NCBI RefSeq assembly: GCF_015752285.1
Contig: NZ_JADOUY010000007.1
Location: forward strand, 1 to 64,000
Direction: 5' to 3'
Source: Mycetocola_A sp015752285
GTDB lineage: Bacteria > Actinomycetota > Actinomycetes > Actinomycetales > Microbacteriaceae
DNA: 64,000 nucleotides
Positions 1 through 6,604 of this stretch are shown piece after piece. Position numbers and translations under genes: made by a program. Every line of letters starts with the position of its first letter. The stretch's first letter is position 1. The notes beneath the pieces were generated by a model that searched no databases, had not been told where the DNA came from, and saw only the letters and a list, made by a program, of their open reading frames with translations.

Positions 1-49
1 CCACGGCCTCGGCCCGGAACTCGGCACTGAACTTACGACGATTCGACAT
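1..49 (-). CDS. IS3-family transposase OrfA, N-terminal fragment (runs off the window)
   Basis: Reading the minus strand from the ATG at 49-47 gives MSNRRKFSAEFRAEAV, the typical first residues of the helix-turn-helix OrfA of IS3-family transposases. OrfA binds the IS ends and is normally fused to the DDE integrase OrfB by programmed frameshifting. An AGGAGG ribosome-binding site lies just upstream (about 58-64 on the plus strand). Only 16 codons are inside the window, so completeness cannot be judged. The assignment rests on this short but characteristic start. Confidence 0.6.
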   Translation of the reverse strand, partial: MSNRRKFSAEFRAEAV

Positions 50-84
50 GAAACAGATCCTCCTAACGCCTGTCTCAATTCACC
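1..84 (-). mobile_element. End of an IS3-type insertion sequence
   Basis: This is the OrfA start plus its upstream flank. On the minus strand the flank begins ggtgaattgagaca (84-71), a plausible terminal inverted repeat placed at the usual short distance from OrfA. The other end is outside the window, so the boundary is inferred and may be off by some bases. Confidence 0.4.
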
Positions 85-162
85 ATACGGGCGCACCAGG
101 CGACAACACCGTGAATGACATGGTTGCCGACCTCATGAACAACAACTAGAAGGAGAACCACA

Positions 163-1026
163 ATGTACAAAACCACTCGACCCGCCACCCGCGATGCAGC
201 AGCCGGCCAGCACCTCGACCGTCTGCTCACGGCACTCTCAGAGCAGGGCGTCAAGATCCCCGGCGATGCAGTCAAAGCCCAAGACGCATGGGAAGCCGCA
301 GACGCGAACATTCGGACCATCCGACAGAGCGCGGACGCCACCACCGCCACAAACGAAATCGCCACGAAGCTTGCGAACAACAAGGGAACCATCACCGAGG
401 TCCTCGCTGCCGCATCCGTCGCAACACTCGCCAGCACAACGGCCCTCGCGGGAATCTACAACTCGGCAACGATCAAAGCATCAGGCATATTCGCGGCACG
501 CCTCGAATCAATCGGATGGGTAAAGCACTTCCAGCCGTATGTCACCACCGACATTGCAACGATCCTCGACGCAATCCCCGAAGGCTTCTCCGTCGAGATT
601 GACAACGGCCCCGCCTCGGCGCGCACCGACAAGACAGCATGGCTCCGACTCAACCCCGCAGTGGATGAAGCATGGGACCGCCTCACACTCGTGTACAAGA
701 CCACGCGCCACCTGCGGCTGTACAAGATCATCCCCTCAACATTCCAGCGCGATGACCACTACGAATGGAAGGGCGAAGCAACCGGGCTGATCCGACGTGC
801 AGGTGAAGGGTACGAGTACAGCATCCGTGACCGCATGATCGACGGCGACCTCGACAGCTTCATCTGGGCAACACAGCACGGACTCACCGCAGGACTATGG
901 GCAGAGGACGAGGTAACCAGTACCAACCCCACCGAGATAGAGCACGACGACGACGGCAAGCCACACACACGACAGCCTGACGTACGCGCACAGCACCCAG
1001 GAGAACTCGCAGACGTAGTAGCCTAA
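163..1026 (+). CDS. Phage-type protein of unknown function
   Basis: The 287-residue product is not recognised. It starts at an ATG with a strong AGAAGGAG ribosome-binding site. The first roughly 150 residues are Ala/Thr-rich and probably helical (ALSEQGVKIPGDA, ASVATLASTTALAGIYNS). A more polar part follows with Trp/Tyr-rich stretches (TTRHLRLYKI, FQRDDHYEWKG). The tail is acidic (EIEHDDDGK). No signal peptide or convincing membrane helix is seen. The neighbours (IS3 end, primase domain, HIRAN gene) suggest a cargo or replication-region gene of the mobile element. A hairpin follows the stop codon. Confidence 0.7.
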   Translation: MYKTTRPATRDAAAGQHLDRLLTALSEQGVKIPGDAVKAQDAWEAADANIRTIRQSADATTATNEIATKLANNKGTITEVLAAASVATLASTTALAGIYNSATIKASGIFAARLESIGWVKHFQPYVTTDIATILDAIPEGFSVEIDNGPASARTDKTAWLRLNPAVDEAWDRLTLVYKTTRHLRLYKIIPSTFQRDDHYEWKGEATGLIRRAGEGYEYSIRDRMIDGDLDSFIWATQHGLTAGLWAEDEVTSTNPTEIEHDDDGKPHTRQPDVRAQHPGELADVVA

Positions 1027-1037
1027 GCCGACCGGGA

Positions 1038-1066
1038 CGCACCCCTCATTTCGTTTGGGGGGTGCG
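1038..1066 (+). terminator. Stem-loop after the first phage gene
   Basis: An 8-base stem, cgcacccc (1038-1045) with ggggtgcg (1059-1066), begins 12 bases after the stop codon. There is no clear T-tract, so it may be a terminator or an mRNA-stabilising hairpin. Confidence 0.5.
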
Positions 1067-1322
1067 AACCTGCTCGCTTCGCTGACCCCCTGGCCTACCC
1101 CCCTCGCGGGTTTTGGCTCTACCGCCGGATAGCAATTCTGGTCCTGCTAGCTGAATCCCGGTGATTTTCCGCCTTCTGATTGGCCTTTCGTGCCGGTTTG
1201 GGGGCGTTTTTGTGCGTTGGGGGTACTCCGGCCTACCCCTAACCGCTTAGAGGGTGCCCTACGCTCCGAGGATTCTCCAACGACTCAAGTTCCGCGTGAT
1301 TTCGCCGTTTATCCGTAACACC

Positions 1323-1331
1323 TGCTAAACT
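1323..1331 (+). promoter_or_regulatory. Extended -10 promoter, apparently leaderless
   Basis: TGCTAAACT is an extended -10 element that ends six bases before the ATG at 1338. The ATG would therefore sit at or next to the transcription start, and no Shine-Dalgarno sequence precedes it. Confidence 0.45.
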
Positions 1332-1337
1332 GGTTGC

Positions 1338-1892
1338 ATGGACAGAAGGTGTGAGTATTGCGGCGGCGGCATGGTCACCGTGCGTGCAGGGGCCAGGTTC
1401 TGCACACCACGATGCCGCGTCTATTCTGCGCGTTCTGCTCAGAGACTGCCTCAAAACATGCGTATTTTGCCTAATTTTGTCCGTTTTTCGGCCAGAAAGG
1501 TGCCACTTGCGGTCAATGGCGGGCAAGCCTCAACGATTGACCCGACAACTTGGGCGACGTATGACGAGGCAAAAGCAAGCACTCGAGGCGTCGGCGTCGG
1601 CTTTGTTCTGAACGGCGACGGAATCGGGGTAATCGACCTCGACCACTGTATTGAGGGTGGCGTTATCGCAACGTGGGCACAGGACGTGTTGGACGCTAAC
1701 CCGGGTACTTTCACTGAGGTTTCCATCTCAGGGACGGGTCTGCACGTCTGGGGCCTTCTGCCGGCGTCTGGCGGTCGGGTAATCCGTGACGGCCGCAGCA
1801 TCGAGATCTATTCGCAGGGTCGCTACATCGCTCTGGGGGCACCGCTGAAAGGCACCGTGGCGACGTTGAAGCCACTCCAAGTTTCTTTGTGA
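1338..1892 (+). CDS. Stand-alone zinc-ribbon plus Prim-Pol (archaeo-eukaryotic primase) domain protein
   Basis: The 184-residue protein starts with a zinc-ribbon-like segment (CEYCGGG at residues 5-11, then CTPRC at 24-28). A bifunctional primase/polymerase N-terminal domain follows. The acidic metal-binding motif is GIGVIDLD (about residues 96-103), the SGTGLHVWG motif carries the usual Gly-X-His, and the domain ends with IEIYSQGRYIALG. In phages and plasmids this domain synthesises primers or fills short gaps and is normally fused to a helicase. Here the frame stops right after the primase fold. It may be a compact primase working with a separate helicase, or a remnant. It converges with the HIRAN gene. 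Confidence 0.75.
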   Translation: MDRRCEYCGGGMVTVRAGARFCTPRCRVYSARSAQRLPQNMRILPNFVRFSARKVPLAVNGGQASTIDPTTWATYDEAKASTRGVGVGFVLNGDGIGVIDLDHCIEGGVIATWAQDVLDANPGTFTEVSISGTGLHVWGLLPASGGRVIRDGRSIEIYSQGRYIALGAPLKGTVATLKPLQVSL

Positions 1893-1941
1893 CGCGACAG
1901 GCTCCCTCTAAGGTTGCCGTAGGTCGACCGATGCCACCGCC

Positions 1942-2598
1942 TTAGAACCGCCGCTGGAGGTGCGCCATCAGCTTTGGTGAGGTTGCGATAACCTTCACTG
2001 CGTCATTGTTGCGTCCCGCCAATGAACCGCGCAACGCTATCGCCGTGAGCTGTTCGCCGGCATCAAGCGCTTTCGCTATGCCGGGAGCCATACCTTTGTT
2101 CACATAGCCAACAACTCCGCTCACGTTTGCTGCGTGCACCGCTACAGCGTTGCTGTCGTGTTCGTTATCGGGCTCGCGTACTAGCAATACTCGACTGCCT
2201 GGGGAGAAGTTTCCCGCTCTAGCCGCCGCTGTGTGATGGTTCAGGCCGCGAATTTTGAATGTCCAGAGGCCCATCTTCCTAAGGGTTGTGTTTGCGACGT
2301 TCACCAGCAACCCTGTTGTGTCTTCAGCAAGCCAATACTCTTCACCCGTTTTGACAAGGTGAAGCGGTGGGAGCCCGTTCTTGAGAATCAGCAAATCGGC
2401 CCACCTGCTGCTGTGTAGATAACGAGATTCAAACTTGTCGGGCGCCAGCCCGGTGATTGTGCGCGCCTCGTTCTCGATGGCTTCGCCCGTTTCTGCGTCA
2501 GCCGTTACGACACGCGCAACTGGACGAGGCTCAGGTGACAAGTTCTTGTCAGTAGCGACGTTGTGCGCATTCTCGTTCGCGTCTGCTCTGGAGTGCAT
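1942..2598 (-). CDS. HIRAN domain protein
   Basis: The 218-residue product has a HIRAN domain in its C-terminal half: the block around LVREPDNEHDSNAVAV, then GVVGYVNKGMAPGIAKALD, is diagnostic. HIRAN domains bind DNA, in HLTF the free 3' end, and occur in phage or plasmid proteins near replication genes. The N-terminal 90 residues are polar and not recognised. The start overlaps the end of the upstream minus-strand gene by 50 bases in another frame, so the two are probably co-transcribed and translationally coupled. A role at DNA ends or forks of the element is inference. Confidence 0.75.
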   Translation of the reverse strand: MHSRADANENAHNVATDKNLSPEPRPVARVVTADAETGEAIENEARTITGLAPDKFESRYLHSSRWADLLILKNGLPPLHLVKTGEEYWLAEDTTGLLVNVANTTLRKMGLWTFKIRGLNHHTAAARAGNFSPGSRVLLVREPDNEHDSNAVAVHAANVSGVVGYVNKGMAPGIAKALDAGEQLTAIALRGSLAGRNNDAVKVIATSPKLMAHLQRRF

Positions 2599-3034
2599 CC
2601 GCCATGCCCGCGCGGGACAGGTTGCCCTCGTCCTTCGCTACCGACAGGGCGACCTCGAACTCTTCTTCGGTCACGTTGTCCGTCACCGCGTAGGTCAGTG
2701 CCCGATCCGTTCCGGTTGCAAGGAAATCGCTGGGAGACGACAAAGTCGCATCTCGACTTTGTCGATGGTTGGGCCCACCATAATTTTCGCGATTGCCTCG
2801 GTCCGTGATCTCTTTAGCCTCCTGCCCCTCACGAATGGCGACACCAAGCGCACGCTCAGAGCGGCGCACCATCTCAACGGCGTCCAGTTGGATATCGAGG
2901 CTCAGCTTCTTCTGCTTCGCGGCCTCGGCCACCGTCGCGACGAACGCCTTGAACTCCGCAACGTCTTGCGCCGGAGCCGTAGACGCTTTCGCCCGCTCCA
3001 GCCACTGACGCGCCTGATCCAGCATCATCGTCAC
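2549..3034 (-). CDS. Phage-type conserved hypothetical protein
   Basis: The 161-residue soluble protein has a predicted helical N-terminus (LDQARQWLERAKAS) and a middle block RRSERALGVAIREGQEAKEI. It ends with EEEFEVALSVAKDEGNLSRAG, a signature that recurs in small actinophage and integrative-element proteins of unknown function. An AGGAAG ribosome-binding site lies ahead of a run of possible starts (GTG ACG ATG ATG). It heads a two-gene minus-strand unit with the HIRAN gene. I cannot assign a biochemical role. Confidence 0.6.
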   Translation of the reverse strand: MTMMLDQARQWLERAKASTAPAQDVAEFKAFVATVAEAAKQKKLSLDIQLDAVEMVRRSERALGVAIREGQEAKEITDRGNRENYGGPNHRQSRDATLSSPSDFLATGTDRALTYAVTDNVTEEEFEVALSVAKDEGNLSRAGMADALQSRRERECAQRRY

Positions 3035-3158
3035 AGCGACTTCCTGCGCGGCAGTGTCGAGCGTTGCGAGGCTAGCAACGCGCGCTGAGCTTATCCACGC
3101 TGACGCCGCGCCACTCAGCCCGCTTTAGAGGGGCATCGTCGGTTAGAGCACGATTGAG

Positions 3159-3296
3159 CTATAGGCGCATTAGGCCACATTCTGGGCACACCCATACAAC
3201 AGTTCGCCCCCAATACTCTGGCTCCATGCGCACCAGGCAGCGCGGGCAGTTCGGAGTGTCGAGATCGCTCTCCATGCCGTCCATCCTCTCACTCAT
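3159..3296 (-). CDS. Small zinc-ribbon protein
   Basis: The 45-residue protein starts at the ATG at 3296. Two Cys pairs (CPRC and CPEC) are about 20 residues apart with a Trp/Tyr-rich spacer, which makes a zinc ribbon and almost nothing else. Such mini-ribbons are common in phages and often bind DNA or RNA polymerase. The reading frame is open for 27 codons further upstream into comM, but that part looks like chance. It is the last gene of the element before the comM junction. Confidence 0.55.
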   Translation of the reverse strand: MSERMDGMESDLDTPNCPRCLVRMEPEYWGRTVVWVCPECGLMRL

Positions 3297-3306
3297 AAAT
3301 ATGCTT

Positions 3307-4764
3307 TTAGCGTGTCCACTTGACCCGCAGTACCCGGTCGTAGCCGCGCATGGTGATCGCGCCCCGCTCGAGTGCACGGTCGATCGGAGCGGTCACCGTT
3401 CGGGGCAGCATCCGTTCTCCACTCCGCAGCCACGGACCGGGAACCTGACCGTTGGTGGTCCACGGTGTCGCGACCAGTCGGGCTGCAGTGCGTCGACGGG
3501 CGTCAGCGACCACCCGTCGTGCATCTGCGCTCGTCAGCCGGTCAGCCTCGGCCGATACCGCGAGCTCTGCCGACGTGATTCTTCGCACCCGCAGCTGGAT
3601 GTCGATCCGGTCCATCAGCGGGCCGGACACCCGACCGAGGTAGCGGCGGATTGCACTCGGCGGGCAGGTGCACGTGTTCTCCTTCGCGCCGTACTGTCCG
3701 CACGGGCAGGGGTTGGCGGCCAGAACGAGCTGGAATCGGCCCGGAAAATGGGCGATGGCGTTGGCTCTGTGGATGCTGATCGTCCCCGATTCGAGAGGCT
3801 GCCGAAGCGCGTCGAGCACGCTGGCCTGGAACTCGGGGGCCTCATCGAGAAACAGGACACCGTGAGCAGACCGCGCTGCGGCTCCCGGCCGGATCACCTT
3901 GCTCCCTCCGCCGAGGATGGCTGCGGTTGTCGCCGTGTGATGGGGGTTTTCGAACGGTGGCCGAAAGGCGAGGCTGCGACCGACGCTCTGCCCGCCCAAC
4001 GACCGGATCGAGGTGACATCGAGGGCTTCAGGAACCGTCAGGTCTGGCAGGATGCCAGGGAGCCGCGCGGCGAGCATGGTCTTGCCCGCACCGGGTGGCC
4101 CGAGCATCATCACATGGTGGCCACCGGCCGCTGCGACGAGCAGTGCCTGGACGGCGTCGTCCTGGCCGACGACGTCGGAGAGGTCGGGTTCGTTCTCTCC
4201 GACGTCGCCCGGGTCAGGCTGCAGGATCGGTTCCACCGGGATCGGATCGAGTTCGGCACCGTGCCAGATCGCCGCCTCCCGAAGCGACGCGACACCGACC
4301 ACCCGGATGCCAGGCACGAGGCTCGCTTCGTCTTCGTTTCCTCGCGGTACCATGACGGTGCCCCGCCCGGCGCGCATGGCGGCGAGCACGGCAGGAAGGA
4401 TACCGGGCGTCGGTCGCAACCGGCCGTCGAGCCCGAGTTCGCCGATGTGAACCACCCGGTCGATCGACTCGTTGGAGATCACCGCATCCGCAGCCAGACA
4501 GGACAGCGCGATGGCGAGGTCGAACCCCGACCCATTCTTCGGAAGACTCGCCGGCGAGAGGTTCACGGTGATCCGCTGGCCGGAGAGCCGGCATCCGGAG
4601 TTCGTCGCGGCCTGACGCACACGCCCCTCCGCCTCCCCCAGGGACTTGTCTGCGAGACCGATGATGACGAACCTCGGCAGCTGGGACGAGATGTCTGCCT
4701 CCACCTCGATGAGCGATCCTTCGAGACCGAGAAGCGCAACGGACCAGGTACGCCCGACCGGCAT
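3307..4764 (-). CDS. comM: ComM/YifB-family AAA+ ATPase with a truncated C-terminus
   Basis: ComM is a Mg-chelatase-like hexameric helicase that promotes branch migration of incoming DNA in natural transformation. The 485-residue frame has the N-terminal Lon-protease-like fold (SLPKNGSGFDLAIALS), Walker A MLGPPGAGKTMLA, Walker B GVLFLDEAPEF and the Cys-rich insert NPCPCGQYG. Family members continue for roughly 20 residues after the motif RGYDRVLR. Here it ends RVLRVKWTR and then stops, right at the mobile element. The ATG overlaps the yraN stop (ATGA). Whether the shortened protein works is unknown; the lost part is a C-terminal helix, not the ATPase core. Confidence 0.9.
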   Translation of the reverse strand: MPVGRTWSVALLGLEGSLIEVEADISSQLPRFVIIGLADKSLGEAEGRVRQAATNSGCRLSGQRITVNLSPASLPKNGSGFDLAIALSCLAADAVISNESIDRVVHIGELGLDGRLRPTPGILPAVLAAMRAGRGTVMVPRGNEDEASLVPGIRVVGVASLREAAIWHGAELDPIPVEPILQPDPGDVGENEPDLSDVVGQDDAVQALLVAAAGGHHVMMLGPPGAGKTMLAARLPGILPDLTVPEALDVTSIRSLGGQSVGRSLAFRPPFENPHHTATTAAILGGGSKVIRPGAAARSAHGVLFLDEAPEFQASVLDALRQPLESGTISIHRANAIAHFPGRFQLVLAANPCPCGQYGAKENTCTCPPSAIRRYLGRVSGPLMDRIDIQLRVRRITSAELAVSAEADRLTSADARRVVADARRRTAARLVATPWTTNGQVPGPWLRSGERMLPRTVTAPIDRALERGAITMRGYDRVLRVKWTR

Positions 4765-5120
4765 CAGAACACCCCGAGGAGGTGCTCGATGGTCGGCGAT
4801 CCCCGCCGTGGCGCGATGACCGCGATGGCGTCGAGTCGGATCTGTGCCGCTCCCGGGGTGTGATCGGCGCACCACGATCCGGCCAGCATCCGGAGTCGCG
4901 CCAGTTTGGTGGCAGTGATCGCTTCGAACGGATGCCCGAATGCCAGACCGGAGCGCGTCTTCACCTCGACGAAGACGATCGTGTTGCCGGTCTGCGCGAT
5001 GATGTCGATCTCGCCGCGGGCGCACCGCCAGTTACGTTCCAGCACCCGGTAACCGGCATCCTCGAGGAATCGTGCAGCGAGCGCTTCACCCCGGCGGCCG
5101 AGTTCGTCTTTGCTGGCCAT
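4764..5120 (-). CDS. yraN: YraN-family (UPF0102) nuclease-fold protein
   Basis: The 118-residue protein has the restriction-endonuclease-like core of the YraN family: GRRGEALAARFL near the start, then RGEIDIIA and VFVEVKTR, which carry the D...E-x-K residues of that fold. Cellular function is unsettled; a role in DNA uptake or recombination is suspected from its constant pairing with comM/dprA. The ATG at 5120 was chosen because GGAGG lies just upstream and homology begins there. The stop overlaps the comM start. Confidence 0.9.
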   Translation of the reverse strand: MASKDELGRRGEALAARFLEDAGYRVLERNWRCARGEIDIIAQTGNTIVFVEVKTRSGLAFGHPFEAITATKLARLRMLAGSWCADHTPGAAQIRLDAIAVIAPRRGSPTIEHLLGVF

Positions 5121-5220
5121 GATCGCCTCCATCCGTCGAGGATGGCGCATGGCGGGCTGGTCGGGTCTGGGCCGACTGGTACCCGTGGATCGGACGACCC
5201 TTGCGAGGGCCTGTGGAGGG

Positions 5221-6495
5221 CTACTCCGCCGATTCCCCCAGGACCCGGACGAGAACGGCGGCCTGGTGACGGTAGCCGAGCAACTCATATCCGACGACAA
5301 CGACAGCGGGCGCCGCCATCACGACGAGCAGGCAGATTCCCATCGATACTCCAACCGCCGCCATCATGACCGACAGGGCGAGCACGAAAACAGTCCCGAG
5401 GAACAATCCGATGTGGAATCGGTCGAACTCGCGAAGGAGCAGTCCGTAGAGCACGAACAACGCCGCACTGAAGATCAGCACCGGTATGGCAACACTCAGT
5501 ACTGCCCCGACCACCCCGATGTGGGCGACCCCTTCGACGACGTACGCGGCGACATGAAGCCCAGCACCCGTCGCCGCGATCGACGCGAAGACGACCATAT
5601 GACCGTAACCCCACACCCAGCTGCGCTCCCGGTACCGCTCCAGTATCCGACCGGACGGAAGCACGAAATAGTTCCACCACAGCCCGAAGGTCAGACCCGT
5701 TCCAGCGACGACGATGAGGATTGCCTCTGAACTCCAGCCCTGTTCCTCGATGACAGCCGAAACTGATGCGACAGTTCCGATGACGCCCTCACCCAACGCA
5801 ATGATCGTCAGCAGCCCGTACCGTTCGGCGATGTGGCGCGCATGCCACGCGGTTCCTCCGAAACGCCGCTCGGCGACGACAGGTCCGGCGAGTTCCACCA
5901 GGTACAGAAGCGGAGCGACGAGAAAGACAACGGCGACGGACAGGTCGAGGATGGCCGTGATGATCCAGCCCACCTGCGCGAGAATGATGAATCCGGCGTA
6001 GCTGAGTGAGACGCTGCGCCGCTCCGGGTCCTGCCGCGCCGCCCGCAACCACTGGGCGACCATGGCGACGCGCATGATGACGTACCCGGCGACAACGACG
6101 CCGTTGTCGAGATGCGCGCCTTCGTCGAGTGAATCGAAAACCGCCGGGAGGCCGAGGGCGAGCACGATGACGCCGATCATCTGCACCATGGTGGTGATCC
6201 GGTAGAACCAGTCGTCGGTGTCGTACGCAGACGCGAACCACGAGAAGTTGATCCACGCCCAGCAGATCGCGAACATCGAGAACACGAACGCCCCGAGCCC
6301 GGATGCCACGTGGCCCTCAGCCAGCAGGTGGGCGAGTTCGGAACTGGCGATGCCGAACGCGACGACGAAGGTGAGGTCGAAGAGCAACTCCAGAGGCGTT
6401 GCGGCCCGATGCGACTCCTGCGGGTCCCGCCCGCTCATCGGGACAAGGCGGTGGCTGAGTCCCCGCCTTCGACGCGGATCGACGATCTCGGACAT
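5221..6495 (-). CDS. ltrA: Low temperature requirement protein A (LtrA) family membrane protein
   Basis: The 424-residue integral membrane protein has about 11 hydrophobic segments. The LtrA hallmark ATPLELLFDLTFVVAF comes at the start, followed by WAWINFSWFAS and ERYGLLTIIALGEG. LtrA was named for cold growth in Listeria; its molecular activity is not known. The ATG at 6495 gives the usual N-terminus. It lies between yraN and the divergent STAND gene and separates yraN from its usual neighbour DUF2469, so it looks like an insertion into a conserved block. Confidence 0.85.
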   Translation of the reverse strand: MSEIVDPRRRRGLSHRLVPMSGRDPQESHRAATPLELLFDLTFVVAFGIASSELAHLLAEGHVASGLGAFVFSMFAICWAWINFSWFASAYDTDDWFYRITTMVQMIGVIVLALGLPAVFDSLDEGAHLDNGVVVAGYVIMRVAMVAQWLRAARQDPERRSVSLSYAGFIILAQVGWIITAILDLSVAVVFLVAPLLYLVELAGPVVAERRFGGTAWHARHIAERYGLLTIIALGEGVIGTVASVSAVIEEQGWSSEAILIVVAGTGLTFGLWWNYFVLPSGRILERYRERSWVWGYGHMVVFASIAATGAGLHVAAYVVEGVAHIGVVGAVLSVAIPVLIFSAALFVLYGLLLREFDRFHIGLFLGTVFVLALSVMMAAVGVSMGICLLVVMAAPAVVVVGYELLGYRHQAAVLVRVLGESAE

Positions 6496-6604
6496 TGCAC
6501 CATCGTGACACGAACCGCGTGCAGTCGGGGCAGGCCGAACGAAAAGTGAGGCCCGCTCAGGAGAGGGCTGGACCGGGCGCATCGAATTGGGGAGAATGCG
6601 AGTC

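Larger units (their letters stand above)
1027..1337. other. 311-base intergenic stretch in the mobile element
   Basis: It holds a hairpin right after the upstream gene (1038-1066), then about 250 bases in which I see no gene, and ends in a -10 hexamer for the primase gene. Short G/C runs are present without longer repeats. Confidence 0.5.
1..3306. mobile_element. Right-hand end of a prophage or integrative element inserted in comM
   Basis: The stretch carries only phage-type or unknown genes: an isolated primase domain, a HIRAN protein, a phage-type partner and a small zinc ribbon. It abuts the comM reading frame at the point where comM loses its normal C-terminus. Base composition looks more A/T-rich than the backbone to the right. 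No integrase, structural or lysis gene is in this part, so whether it is a prophage or an integrative conjugative element cannot be told. The junction falls near 3300-3330. Confidence 0.6.

Noticed and set aside
3154..4863. 569-codon plus-strand open frame opposite comM
   Set aside because: It lies wholly antisense to comM/yraN, has no family-like sequence and is a typical shadow frame of high-GC coding DNA.
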